Position numbers and translations under genes: made by a program. Of a DNA stretch of 64,000 nucleotides, positions 35,403 to 43,845 are shown piece by piece (positions within the stretch are counted from its first letter, which is position 1; each line of letters opens with the position of its first letter). The notes below the pieces were generated by a model. The model searched no databases. It was given only the letters and a program-made list of their open reading frames with translations, and was not told the DNA's origin. Origin of the DNA: Eikenella corrodens (GTDB taxonomy: Bacteria > Pseudomonadota > Gammaproteobacteria > Burkholderiales > Neisseriaceae); assembly GCF_003990355.1 (NCBI RefSeq), contig NZ_CP034670.1:1736001-1800000 (forward strand), given 5' to 3'.

Positions 35403-36194
35403 TCAAGCCTCGTCTTCTGCCGCAGGCTCAATCTGCGTGGCGCCCAGTTCCTTCAACCGGGCTTCGGCTTCTTGCCAGGCTTGGTTTAACTGTCCGCAAG
35501 CTTCACCTTCGGCTTTGAGGCCGAACAGCAGTCGGTAGCGCTGTTCGGCGGTGGGGGTGGCGGGCAGGCTGAAGCTGCGGATGCCGGGGTAGCGCTGTTC
35601 GATGTCGGCCATCAAGGTGGTGATGCGGGATTCGGGTAAGCCGATCCAGGCGCTGATGCTGCGGCGTTCGGTTTGGTGTTGGAGATGGGCATAGTATTCG
35701 TCGAGTACCCAAGCGGCCATGGGGTGCGCCATCACGGGAAAGCCGGGCAGGAAGTAGTGTTCGCGGATGGAAAAACCGGTGATGTTGTTGTAGGGATTGG
35801 GAATCAGGCTGCAGCCTTGGGGAAACTCGGCCATGCGCAGGCGGATTTGGTGGCCGTGGCTGTCGAGGCTGTCGCCGTGTTTGAGGGATACGGATTCGAT
35901 GTTGGCAGCGGCCTGAGGGTGCAGTATCAGCGGCAGGCCGAGGGCTTCGGCAGCGGCTTGGCGGGTGTGGTCGTCTGGCGTGCTGCCGATGCCGCCGGTA
36001 ACGAATGTGGGCAGGCCTTCGGCAAAGCTTTGGCGCAAGCGGTGGACAAGGATTTGGCGGTTGTCGGGCAGGTATTGCACGGAATCGAGCTGCAGACCGC
36101 GCTCTTTGAGCAACTGTTTGAAAAAGGCGAAGTGTTTGTCTTGGCGGCTGCCGTGCAGGATTTCGTCGCCGATGATGATGAGGGAAAAGGACAT
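35403..36194 (-). CDS. CinA-like molybdopterin-binding domain protein
   Basis: The 263-residue protein has an N-terminal MoaB/Mog-type fold with IIIGDEILHGSRQDKHFAF, TFVTGGIGSTPDDHTRQAAA and NPYNNITGFSI, as in competence/damage-inducible protein A. It lacks the C-terminal nicotinamide-nucleotide amidase domain of full CinA. The substrate is not known; full-length relatives process damaged NAD-related pyrophosphates. Confidence 0.8.
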   Translation of the reverse strand: MSFSLIIIGDEILHGSRQDKHFAFFKQLLKERGLQLDSVQYLPDNRQILVHRLRQSFAEGLPTFVTGGIGSTPDDHTRQAAAEALGLPLILHPQAAANIESVSLKHGDSLDSHGHQIRLRMAEFPQGCSLIPNPYNNITGFSIREHYFLPGFPVMAHPMAAWVLDEYYAHLQHQTERRSISAWIGLPESRITTLMADIEQRYPGIRSFSLPATPTAEQRYRLLFGLKAEGEACGQLNQAWQEAEARLKELGATQIEPAAEDEA

Positions 36195-36244
36195 GAATTT
36201 TCCTTAGGAAGGAAGGAAGGCTGCCTGAAACTGTGATCGATGTT

Positions 36245-36281
36245 TTCAGGTAGCCTCTATGCAAATAACAGGCTACCTGAA
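36245..36281 (-). terminator. DUS-pair terminator after the lipoprotein gene
   Basis: TTCAGGTAGCCT (36245-36256) and AGGCTACCTGAA (36270-36281) face each other between the lipoprotein gene and the cinA-like gene. Confidence 0.5.
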
Positions 36282-36339
36282 AACTGGATTGCTACTTGAG
36301 CCTCCATGCAGCCTACAACTTTCAGCCAGCCTTTGCTGT

Positions 36340-36936
36340 TTAATAGCTGGTGGCCGGCATCGGGCAATACTGGATGGACGCGGGGCTGGTGGGGTGCACT
36401 TCTCCTTCAGCATGCGGCAGGATTTCCACCACTGCTACATCGCAGCCGTTTCCGCCGCGTGAATACTGCACTTCATAATCCTTACCCGCCTGCGGGGTGA
36501 GGCTGGCAGCAAGTCGGCAGCGGTTTACTTGGCTGGTGGTTTCACTGGAAAACGCGCCGTCGAGCACCAGCGCTTTGCCAGCGGGCACCACGAATTCTTT
36601 ATACGACTCGCGGAACACCACGCCGGTATCGGCATTCACGGTGTTGCTGCGCTGAGTAGCAGGCATGCCCACTGAGAGGTTACGGATACGGTGCGGCAGG
36701 CCGCCGGTGAAACGGGTATGACGGCGGCGGCCTTGTTTTTCTGCCCATTGCTCGCAGGTGCTGTTCGGAATCATGCGCACCACATCGCGGCCGTATTGGC
36801 CATAGATACGCAGTCGGGCTTGATTTTGCGCGTTATACGGCACATCGCGGTGCACGATTTGCGATTTCTGCGACATAAAACAGCCGCTCAAAGCCAGCGC
36901 GGCACAAATCGGCAGCAAGACACTGATTTTCTTCAT
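36340..36936 (-). CDS. Putative lipoprotein of unknown function
   Basis: The 198-residue protein has a lipoprotein signal (LALSGC, cysteine about residue 19) followed by CFMSQKSQIVHRDVPY. Several cysteines in the mature part (NSTCEQW, NRCRLAASL, GNGCDVAV, IQYCPMP) could form two disulfides. I do not recognise the family. An outer-membrane-anchored periplasmic protein is the likely location. Base composition is like that of its neighbours. Confidence 0.75.
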   Translation of the reverse strand: MKKISVLLPICAALALSGCFMSQKSQIVHRDVPYNAQNQARLRIYGQYGRDVVRMIPNSTCEQWAEKQGRRRHTRFTGGLPHRIRNLSVGMPATQRSNTVNADTGVVFRESYKEFVVPAGKALVLDGAFSSETTSQVNRCRLAASLTPQAGKDYEVQYSRGGNGCDVAVVEILPHAEGEVHPTSPASIQYCPMPATSY

Positions 36937-36973
36937 CAGACGTTCTCTGTGGGGTAAAAGTTAAGCTATTCGG

Positions 36974-37621
36974 CTAGAGCAAATCTAAAATCTGCCCGGG
37001 CGCATCCAGCCGCGCATCGGCTGGCCATTCGTGCACCGGGTCGCTCTCGGCAATATAGCCCCAATTGGCCAAGGCAGTGGCCATACCGGCATTTTTGCCC
37101 GCCACCATATCGCGTTCGGCATCGCCCACATACAGGCAGCGCTCCGGTGCAATGCCGATTTGCCGGCAGGCATGGTGCATCGGCAGCGTGCTGGGTTTGG
37201 ATTCGGCACAAGTATCACCGCTTACCACCACTGCAGGCGGGGTAATAAAGCCCAATTCGGGTACGAGCAGGCTGGTGAAACGGTGTGGCTTGTTGGTGAT
37301 GATACCCCAGGCAATACTGCGGCGGGCGAGCTGCTCAAGCATGGGATTGATGCCTTCAAACAGCACGGTTTCATCGCAAAAACCGTGCTCGTATTCGGCC
37401 AAATATTCCTGCCGCCAGCGCGGGTGGTCGGGATGGCCTTTTTCAATGCCGGTGCCCAGCTTAATCAGATAGTTGGCGCCGTGGCTGGCCACCGGCCGGA
37501 TTTGCGCCATCGGCACGGCGGGCAGGCCGTTCCTGGCCAAGAGGCGGTTGAGCGCCCCACCCAAATCTAGTGCCGTGTCGGCCAATGTGCCGTCTAAATC
37601 GAATAATACCGCTTGAATCAT
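36974..37621 (-). CDS. gph: Phosphoglycolate phosphatase-type HAD hydrolase
   Basis: The 215-residue HAD enzyme has the nucleophile motif VLFDLDGTLADTA at the N-terminus, motif II in IITNKPHRFT, the motif III lysine in AESKPSTLP and the motif IV acidic pair in YVGDAERDM. It matches the Gph subfamily with its helical cap. The ATG at 37621 is preferred to 37633 because GGAGAA lies at the right distance. Substrate preference cannot be seen, though phosphoglycolate is likely. Confidence 0.88.
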   Translation of the reverse strand: MIQAVLFDLDGTLADTALDLGGALNRLLARNGLPAVPMAQIRPVASHGANYLIKLGTGIEKGHPDHPRWRQEYLAEYEHGFCDETVLFEGINPMLEQLARRSIAWGIITNKPHRFTSLLVPELGFITPPAVVVSGDTCAESKPSTLPMHHACRQIGIAPERCLYVGDAERDMVAGKNAGMATALANWGYIAESDPVHEWPADARLDAPGQILDLL

Positions 37622-37879
37622 AAGGTTCTCCAAAGAAGGCGGATGAGGCTACCTGAAAAGTATCTGGCGCAACCTTTACCGCCGCTTACCGCAGCCGCGA
37701 ATTATAGCGCAGGAATAAAATCCGGTTAAAAATTTGCCACCCTACTCCGCCTAATACCTTGCTCTAGCGGGGAAATCCCGTTTCAGCGCCGTCTTTACAA
37801 TTCCAACCGCCCTGCCCCGCCGCGCCCAAGCTGGTACAATGCGCCGCATTCCGTTTTGATTCGCACATAAGGAAAAACG

Positions 37880-38497
37880 ATGAAAACCCAAACCTTCCGC
37901 CTGGCCGCCGCAGCCGTTTTGGCTATGGCCATCGGCAGCGCCCAAGCTGGCGGCATCGAAGCCCTGCAAAAATTCAACGCCGATACCGACGGCATCAGCG
38001 GCAGCTTCAGCCAAAGCGTGCAAAGCCGCAACAAAACCCGCAATGCCCAAGGCCGCTTCAGCATCCTTCGCCCCGGCCTCTTCAAATGGGAATATACCAG
38101 CCCCTACAAACAAACCATCGTAGGCGACGGCAGCCACATTTGGCTCTACGACATCGACTTGGCACAAATCACCAAAACCGCGCAAAACCAAGCCATCGGC
38201 GACAGCCCCGCCGCCATCCTCTCCAATAAAGACGCCCTCTCCGCCAGCTACACTCTGAAAGAAGATGGCTCCGCCGGCGGCATCGACTACGTATTGGCCA
38301 CGCCCAAACGCTCCAACGCCGGCTACCAATATATCCGCCTCGGCTTCAAAGGCGACGACCTGGCCGAAATGCGCCTGAAAGACAGCTTTGGCAACCAAAC
38401 CACCATTAAATTCAACAACCTGAACACCCGCCCCAATCTCTCCCGCAGCCAATTCCGCTTCACCCCGCCGCAGGGCGTGGATGTGCTGACGCAGTAA
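37880..38497 (+). CDS. lolA: Outer-membrane lipoprotein carrier LolA
   Basis: The 205-residue periplasmic chaperone ferries lipoproteins to LolB. The signal peptide ends SAQA (about residue 23), followed by the family block GSFSQSVQSRNKTRNAQGRF, then RPGLFKWEYTSPYKQTIVGD and WLYDIDLAQITK. The ATG has an AAGGAAAAA ribosome binding site, with a TACAAT -10-like element at 37835-37840. Confidence 0.94.
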   Translation: MKTQTFRLAAAAVLAMAIGSAQAGGIEALQKFNADTDGISGSFSQSVQSRNKTRNAQGRFSILRPGLFKWEYTSPYKQTIVGDGSHIWLYDIDLAQITKTAQNQAIGDSPAAILSNKDALSASYTLKEDGSAGGIDYVLATPKRSNAGYQYIRLGFKGDDLAEMRLKDSFGNQTTIKFNNLNTRPNLSRSQFRFTPPQGVDVLTQ

Positions 38498-38528
38498 GAG
38501 CGGTTGAATTTATCGGCATAAAAAGGAA

Positions 38529-38560
38529 AGGCTACCTGAAAATTTCAGGTAGCCTTTTTG
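38529..38560 (+). terminator. DUS-pair terminator of lolA
   Basis: AGGCTACCTGAA (38529-38540) and TTCAGGTAGCCT (38544-38555) form a 12-bp stem with a 3-base loop, followed by TTTTT. Confidence 0.85.
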
Positions 38561-38590
38561 TGTTAATCAACAATATATGACTAACCTTTT

Positions 38591-38694
38591 CTAGTGAATT
38601 AAATTTAAACCAGTACAGCGTTGACTCGCCTTGCCGTACTATTTGTACTGTCTGCGGCTCGCCGCCTTGTCCTGATTTAAATTTAATCCACTAT
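38591..38694. repeat. Correia-like element (8), AATTTAAAT-type ends, abutting polA
   Basis: The ends read TAGTGAATTAAATTTAAAC and ATTTAAATTTAATCCACTAT. The last base of the right end is the third base of the polA stop codon. Confidence 0.9.
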
Positions 38695-41480
38695 CAATGC
38701 GCCTCTTCCCAATTCATCCCCACGCCAACCTCCGCCACCAGCGGCACTTTCAACATCCCTTCATCCACTTTTGCCATAATCTGCGGCAGTTTTTCTTTCA
38801 CTAAATCCAGTTCGGCTTCGGGTACTTCCAGCACCAGTTCGTCATGCACCTGCATAATCAGTTTGCTCTTCAGGTCGTCTGAAACCAGCCAGCGGGACAC
38901 GTCTATCATGGCGCGTTTGATGAGGTCGGAGGCGGTGCCTTGCATGGGGGCGTTGATGGCGGCGCGTTCGGCTCCGGCGCGGGCGTTGGCGTTTTTGTTG
39001 CGGATGTCGGGCAGGTAGAGGCGGCGGCCGAACAGGGTTTCGACGAAGCCTTGGGCGGCGGCTTGTTCTTTGGTGCGCTGCATGTATTCGGCGACGCCGG
39101 GGTAGCGGGCGAAGTAGCGGTCGATGAAGGTTTTGGCGGACAGGTTGTCTATGCCCAGCGATTTGGCGAGGCCGTATTGGCCCATGCCGTAAATGAGGCC
39201 GAAGTTGATGGTTTTGGCGTAGCGGCGTTGTTCGGACGAGACGTTTTCGGGGGCGATGCCGAATACTTCGGCGGCGGTGCGGCGGTGTACGTCTTCGCCG
39301 TTTTGGAACGCGGTAATGAGGGTTTTGTCGCCGGAGAGGTGCGCCATGATGCGCAGCTCGATTTGGGAATAGTCGGCGGAAACGATGACGCTGCCTTGCG
39401 GTGCGGTGAAGGCGCGGCGCACGCGGCGGCCTTCGGCGGTGCGGATGGGGATGTTTTGCAGGTTGGGGTTGTTGCTGGCGAGGCGGCCTGTAATGGCGAC
39501 GGCTTGGGCGTAGGTGGTATGTACGCGGCCGTCTTTGGGGGAAATCATTTCGGGCAGTTTGTCGGTGTAGGTGGATTTGAGTTTCGCCAGGCTGCGGTTT
39601 TGCAGGATGATTTTGGGCAGGGGGTAGTCGGGCGCGAGCTGTTCGAGCACGGCTTCGTTGGTGGAAATGCCGCCTTTGGCGGTTTTTTTCAGGCCTTTGG
39701 TGGGGATGCCCATTTTGTCGAACAGGATTTCTTGCAGCTGTTTGGGCGAGTTGAGGTTGAACAGCTGGCCTGCGGCGGCGTAGGCTTCTTGTTCGAGCTT
39801 CATCAGTTCGGCGCCGAGTTCCGCGCTTTGGCGGGCGAGTTCGGCGCGGTCGATTTGTACGCCGTTGCGTTCCATTTCAAACAATACCTGCGCGACGGGC
39901 AGCTCCATTTTTTCATACATTTCAAGCCGTTTGGCGTCCATTTGCGCGCGCAGGTGCGCTTCGAGGCGCAGGGCGAAATCGGCGTCTTGGGCGGCGTATT
40001 CGGTTGCCTGCCCGATGGCGACGTCGGCAAAACTGATTTGCTTCGCGCCTTTGCCGCACAGCGATTCGTAGGTAATGGTTTCCAAGCCCAGCCAACGTTC
40101 GGACAATTCGTCCAAGCCGTGTCCGAGATGGCTCTCGATGATGTAGGAAGCGAGCATGGCGTCGCCGGCAATGCCGTTCAGGGCGATATCGTAGTTGGCG
40201 AAAACGTGTTGGTCGTATTTGAGGTTTTGCCCGATTTTTTCTAGGGCGGGATTTTCCAAATGCGGTTTCAGACGGCCTAATACGTCTTGCAAATCAAGCT
40301 GTTCTGGCGCGGCGGTCAGGCTGTGTCCTACGGGGATGTAAACCGCTTCGCCTGCTTGGAACGCAATACTGATGCCAACCAGCGCGGCGTTCATCGCGTC
40401 TAGGGATGTGGTTTCCGTATCGATGCCGATTTTGTCCGCCTGTGACAGTTTGTCCAACAAAGCGGCAAACTGCGCTTCGGTGGTAACGGATTGATAATCC
40501 AGCTTTTCGGGGGCACCGGCTTTTTCAGGTAGCCTTTCAGACGACGTTTCCATGTCCAACGCCGCCTGTTCGCCTATCATATCGCTGCCAAACAAATCGC
40601 CGTCCGCCGCTTCGTGCATACGGCTTTCCGCTTCTTTCAGCCAAGTGCGGAAGCCCCAGCGTTTGAAATCGACCGCAAGCTGCGACCATTTCGGCGAAGT
40701 GCGGCGCAGGCTTTCGAGGCCGTCTGAAAGCTCGGTGTGCAAGTCCACATCGGTTTTAATCGTTACCAAATCATACGACAGCGGCAGTTGGGGCAGCGCG
40801 GCTTGCAGGTTTTCGCCGACCTTGCCCTTGATTTCCGCAGCGTGTTCCATTACACCAGCCAGCGAGCCGTAGGCTTCCAGCCACTTCACCGCCGTTTTCG
40901 GGCCGCACTTTTCCACGCCCGGCACATTGTCTACCTTGTCGCCCATCAGCGCGAGATAATCGCGGATTTGGTCGGGGCGCACGCCGAATTTCTCCTTCAC
41001 GCCTTCAATGTCCAGCGTTTCGCCGCTCATCGTGTTCACCAGCGTCACGCGATCGTTCACCAGCTGCGCCATGTCCTTATCGCCGGTGGACACCACCACG
41101 TTCCAACCCGCTTCGCCGGCCATCGCCGCCAGCGTGCCGATCACGTCGTCTGCTTCGACTTGCGGAATCACCAGCACCGGCCAGCCCATCAGCCGCACCA
41201 AATCCGGCAAGGCTTCCGCCTGCGGGCGCAAATCGTCCGGCATCGGCGGGCGCGTCGCCTTATAGTCGGGGAACATCTCGTGGCGGAAATTCTTGCCCTT
41301 CGCATCAAACACCACCGCGCAATAATCGTGCACATAATCCGCCCGCAGCCGGCGCAACATGTTCAACACGCCATAAAGCGCACCCGTCGGCGCACCGTCA
41401 GGCGCGGTCAATTGCGCCATCGCGTGATACGCGCGGTAGAGATAAGAAGAGCCGTCAACGAGGAGGAGGGTTTTGCGCAT
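38694..41480 (-). CDS. polA: DNA polymerase I
   Basis: The 928-residue enzyme has a 5'-3' exonuclease (1 to about 290), a linker, a 3'-5' exonuclease with IGIDTETTSLDAMNAAL, and the polymerase domain with motif A SADYSQIELR, motif B RRYAKTINFGLIYGMGQYG and motif C MQVHDELVLEV. It fills gaps and removes RNA primers. The linker contains SERLPEK, encoded by an Eikenella DUS that abuts a degenerate mucosa-type DUS. Two AGGCCGTCTGAA copies (40267-40278, 40717-40728) and one AGGTCGTCTGAA (38872-38883) lie inside the gene. These are Neisseria dialects and suggest an imported tract. Confidence 0.96.
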   Translation of the reverse strand: MRKTLLLVDGSSYLYRAYHAMAQLTAPDGAPTGALYGVLNMLRRLRADYVHDYCAVVFDAKGKNFRHEMFPDYKATRPPMPDDLRPQAEALPDLVRLMGWPVLVIPQVEADDVIGTLAAMAGEAGWNVVVSTGDKDMAQLVNDRVTLVNTMSGETLDIEGVKEKFGVRPDQIRDYLALMGDKVDNVPGVEKCGPKTAVKWLEAYGSLAGVMEHAAEIKGKVGENLQAALPQLPLSYDLVTIKTDVDLHTELSDGLESLRRTSPKWSQLAVDFKRWGFRTWLKEAESRMHEAADGDLFGSDMIGEQAALDMETSSERLPEKAGAPEKLDYQSVTTEAQFAALLDKLSQADKIGIDTETTSLDAMNAALVGISIAFQAGEAVYIPVGHSLTAAPEQLDLQDVLGRLKPHLENPALEKIGQNLKYDQHVFANYDIALNGIAGDAMLASYIIESHLGHGLDELSERWLGLETITYESLCGKGAKQISFADVAIGQATEYAAQDADFALRLEAHLRAQMDAKRLEMYEKMELPVAQVLFEMERNGVQIDRAELARQSAELGAELMKLEQEAYAAAGQLFNLNSPKQLQEILFDKMGIPTKGLKKTAKGGISTNEAVLEQLAPDYPLPKIILQNRSLAKLKSTYTDKLPEMISPKDGRVHTTYAQAVAITGRLASNNPNLQNIPIRTAEGRRVRRAFTAPQGSVIVSADYSQIELRIMAHLSGDKTLITAFQNGEDVHRRTAAEVFGIAPENVSSEQRRYAKTINFGLIYGMGQYGLAKSLGIDNLSAKTFIDRYFARYPGVAEYMQRTKEQAAAQGFVETLFGRRLYLPDIRNKNANARAGAERAAINAPMQGTASDLIKRAMIDVSRWLVSDDLKSKLIMQVHDELVLEVPEAELDLVKEKLPQIMAKVDEGMLKVPLVAEVGVGMNWEEAH

Positions 41481-41633
41481 TTGGGCAACCGTTTGTGTGA
41501 AATGAAAATAACGGGATTATAGCGCACAATAAGCAGGCTACCTGAAAGCCAGCCAAAACCGGGCTGCAGATTGCCGCCAGCCTTTGGCGGGTGAAGGAAA
41601 GGCTACCTGAAAACCCGATATCTTTCTCACGCA

Positions 41634-41672
41634 ATATAAAACAGCCCCTATCCCAACGGAACAGAGGCTGTT
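41634..41672 (-). terminator. Intrinsic terminator of tsf
   Basis: AACAGCC (41640-41646) and GGCTGTT (41666-41672) pair; on the minus strand the stem is followed by TTTAT. This terminator is not DUS-based. Confidence 0.7.
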
Positions 41673-41686
41673 AAATATAAGTAAAA

Positions 41687-42541
41687 TTACACTTTGGCAG
41701 CAGCAGCTACTTCGGCGGCGTAATCCACTTCTTTTTTCTCGATACCGTCGCCCACTTTAAAGCGGACGAAGTTCACGATCTCTGTACCCTGTTGTTTCAG
41801 GAACTGCTCAATAGTCTGATCAGGGTTCATCACGAAAGGTTGGCCCAGCAGCGTTACTTCAGCCAAGAATTTCTTCACGCGGCCTTCCACCATTTTGGCG
41901 GCGATTTCGGCGGGCTTGCCGGAGGCAATCGCCTGCTCGGTGTAGATATGGCGCTCTTTAGCCACCACTTCGGGATCAACCTGCTCGGCAGAAATACATT
42001 GTGGCTTAGAAGCCACGATGTGCATACCAACGTGACGGGCAGTGGTTTCATCGCCTTTGTATTCCACCAGCACGCCTTCGGTGGCGGCAGCGCCGTGGAT
42101 GTAGGTAGTAAGGTTGTTGGCAGCTTCAATGATTTCAAAGCGGCGTACAGAAATGTTTTCGCCCAATTTGGCAATCACGGCTTTACGCTCGCCTTCCACC
42201 AACTCGGCCAAAGCTTCAACAGTGGCTGGTTTTTTCTCAGCAGCAGTTTTGGCTACGAATTGGGCAAAGGCGATGAAGCCCGCATCTTTAGCCACGAAGT
42301 CGGTTTCGCAGTTCACTTCCACCAAGGCGCCCACATTGCCTTCAATGGCATAAGCCAATACGCCTTCGGCAGCGGTACGGCCGGCCAGTTTGCTGGCTTT
42401 GGCGCCGGATTTAATACGCAGGATTTCTTCAGCTTTGGCCATGTCGCCATCGGCTTCCACCAGGGCTTTTTTGCATTCCATCATGCCCAAGCCAGTGGCG
42501 GCGCGCAGATCAGCAACCATTTTTGCGGTAATTGCAGACAT
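41687..42541 (-). CDS. tsf: Elongation factor Ts
   Basis: The 284-residue protein is the nucleotide exchange factor for EF-Tu. It starts MSAITAKMVADLRAATGLGMMECKKAL, the universal EF-Ts N-terminus with the UBA-like domain and the TGxGMMxCKKAL signature, followed by CETDFVAKD. It lies downstream of rpsB in the usual rpsB-tsf arrangement, with 131 bases between them. Confidence 0.96.
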   Translation of the reverse strand: MSAITAKMVADLRAATGLGMMECKKALVEADGDMAKAEEILRIKSGAKASKLAGRTAAEGVLAYAIEGNVGALVEVNCETDFVAKDAGFIAFAQFVAKTAAEKKPATVEALAELVEGERKAVIAKLGENISVRRFEIIEAANNLTTYIHGAAATEGVLVEYKGDETTARHVGMHIVASKPQCISAEQVDPEVVAKERHIYTEQAIASGKPAEIAAKMVEGRVKKFLAEVTLLGQPFVMNPDQTIEQFLKQQGTEIVNFVRFKVGDGIEKKEVDYAAEVAAAAKV

Positions 42542-42598
42542 TATTTACTCCTGTTTTATTGAGAAACGCGGCCGGATGCCGCGCTTTGGATAAATTGA

Positions 42599-42658
42599 AG
42601 GCTACCTGAAAGGCCGGATTGGGCGCCCGCTTGTTGAAACGGTGTCTTCAGGTAGCCT
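42599..42658 (-). repeat. Inverted DUS pair between rpsB and tsf
   Basis: AGGCTACCTGAA (42599-42610) and TTCAGGTAGCCT (42647-42658) face each other across 36 bases within the rpsB-tsf operon. The stem lacks a T run and could give partial termination, or it may only be a DUS cluster. Confidence 0.6.
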
Positions 42659-42672
42659 CATACGGGATCCGC

Positions 42673-43416
42673 TTAGGCAGATTCGGTTTCGTCAGCAGCA
42701 GCCTGTTGTGCGGCGGCTACGGTTTCGGCCAAGGCCTGGTTTTTGCCTTCCAATACGGCATCAGCGATACCGCGGCAGTATAGACGGATGGCTTTGGCGG
42801 AGTCGTCGTTACCAGGGATAACGTATTTCACTCCTTCCGGATCGTTGTTGGTATCCACCACGCCGATTACCGGGATGCCCAGTTTGCCGGCTTCGGTCAG
42901 CGTACCTTTCTGGTAGCCGGTGTCAATCACGAAAATGGCGTCGGGCAGGCCTTTCATGTTTTTGATGCCGCCGAGTGAGCGTTCCAGCTTTTCCACTTCG
43001 CGCTGAATGGTGAGCAGTTCTTTTTTGTTGTAACCGCTGGCTTCGGCATTTTCCAAAATGGCAGCTTTTTCTTCCAAGCGTTTGATAGACTGCTTAACGG
43101 TTTTGTAGTTGGTCAGCATGCCGCCCAACCAGCGGTGATCCACATAGGGCATACCGGCACGGGTGGCTTCTTCACGCACGATGTCGCGGGCTTGGCGCTT
43201 GGTGCCGACAAACAGAATGGTGCCTTTGTTGGCAGCCAAACGGCGAACGGCGTCTTGCGCTTCCTGGAACAGGGGCAGGGTTTTTTCCAAGTTTACGATA
43301 TGGATTTTGTTGCGGGCGCCGAAAATGTATTGTTCCATTTTCGGGTTCCAGTAACGGGTCTGATGACCGAAGTGAACACCTGCTTCCAACATCTGGCGCA
43401 TAGTAATTTGAGACAT
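42673..43416 (-). CDS. rpsB: 30S ribosomal protein S2
   Basis: The 247-residue protein begins MSQITMRQMLEAGVHFGHQTRYWNPKM and contains YVDHRWLGGMLTNYKT and GIPVIGVVDTNNDPEGV, all diagnostic of S2. A GTAAGGAAAATAA ribosome binding region precedes the ATG. It is the first gene of rpsB-tsf. Confidence 0.97.
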   Translation of the reverse strand: MSQITMRQMLEAGVHFGHQTRYWNPKMEQYIFGARNKIHIVNLEKTLPLFQEAQDAVRRLAANKGTILFVGTKRQARDIVREEATRAGMPYVDHRWLGGMLTNYKTVKQSIKRLEEKAAILENAEASGYNKKELLTIQREVEKLERSLGGIKNMKGLPDAIFVIDTGYQKGTLTEAGKLGIPVIGVVDTNNDPEGVKYVIPGNDDSAKAIRLYCRGIADAVLEGKNQALAETVAAAQQAAADETESA

Positions 43417-43500
43417 TTATTTTCCTTACAAAGGGTTATAGCAAACATCAATGCACACAGAATCTCAAAACCGAGACACCCTTTGGTGCAAGATGCGAGC
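43417..43500 (-). ncRNA. Possible structured rpsB leader
   Basis: In the minus-strand leader, AAAGGGT and ACCCTTT can pair around an inner hairpin (TCTCGGTTTTGAGA), placing the ribosome binding site next to the stem. Leaders of S2 operons are controlled by S2 binding in other proteobacteria; autoregulation here is inferred. Confidence 0.4.
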
Positions 43501-43518
43501 GTTAAGATAAAAAAGAAA

Positions 43519-43539
43519 CAGCTTTCAAAACGAAAGCTG
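43519..43539 (-). terminator. Hairpin with T run at the rpsB transcription start
   Basis: CAGCTTTC and GAAAGCTG form an 8-bp stem followed on the minus strand by TTTCTTTTTT. It can terminate the small membrane-protein gene upstream, yet it overlaps the predicted start point of the rpsB promoter. Confidence 0.6.
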
Positions 43540-43543
43540 CGGG

Positions 43544-43572
43544 ATTATAGGGGGAAAGTGTTATTTTGGCAA
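43544..43572 (-). promoter_or_regulatory. Sigma-70 promoter of rpsB-tsf
   Basis: On the minus strand TTGCCA (43572-43567) and a perfect TATAAT (43549-43544) are 17 bases apart. Confidence 0.7.
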
Positions 43573-43764
43573 GGCTTCCCTACCCTGCTTTTCTTCCTGT
43601 TTGAGGCGTTTGTTGCGCAAACGGATATAAACCACCCAAAACGCAAACAACGTGGGCAATATCGTCCACACCACCAAATAAATCAGCATCCGAGCCAACG
43701 ATGGCTGCGCGAGGGCAAACATCAGGGTAACAAAGATATAGCCGATAAAAACAATGTGCCACAT
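43561..43764 (-). CDS. Small two-helix membrane protein
   Basis: The 67-residue protein has two hydrophobic segments (HIVFIGYIFVTLMFALA and MLIYLVVWTILPTLFAFWVVYI) and a basic tail (RLRNKRLKQEEKQGREALPK). I do not recognise the family. It has only a weak ribosome binding site, but composition and the following terminator support a real gene. The -35 of the rpsB promoter overlaps its last codons. Confidence 0.55.
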   Translation of the reverse strand: MWHIVFIGYIFVTLMFALAQPSLARMLIYLVVWTILPTLFAFWVVYIRLRNKRLKQEEKQGREALPK

Positions 43765-43796
43765 AGCGTCTTCCCAATAGGGCTGCCTGAAAACCG

Positions 43797-43834
43797 AGGC
43801 TACCTGAAACCGAATGGATATTTTCAGGTAGCCT
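43797..43834 (-). terminator. DUS-pair terminator of clpX
   Basis: AGGCTACCTGAAACC (43797-43811) and TTCAGGTAGCCT (43823-43834) are inverted just after the clpX stop; the T run is poor. Confidence 0.45.
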
Positions 43835-43845
43835 CATGCCTACTG

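Noticed and set aside
37794..37840. TTTACA and TACAAT as the lolA promoter
   Set aside because: The two hexamers are 35 bases apart; only the -10-like element is mentioned with the gene.
38940..40244. 434-codon open frame opposite polA
   Set aside because: Antisense shadow of polA.
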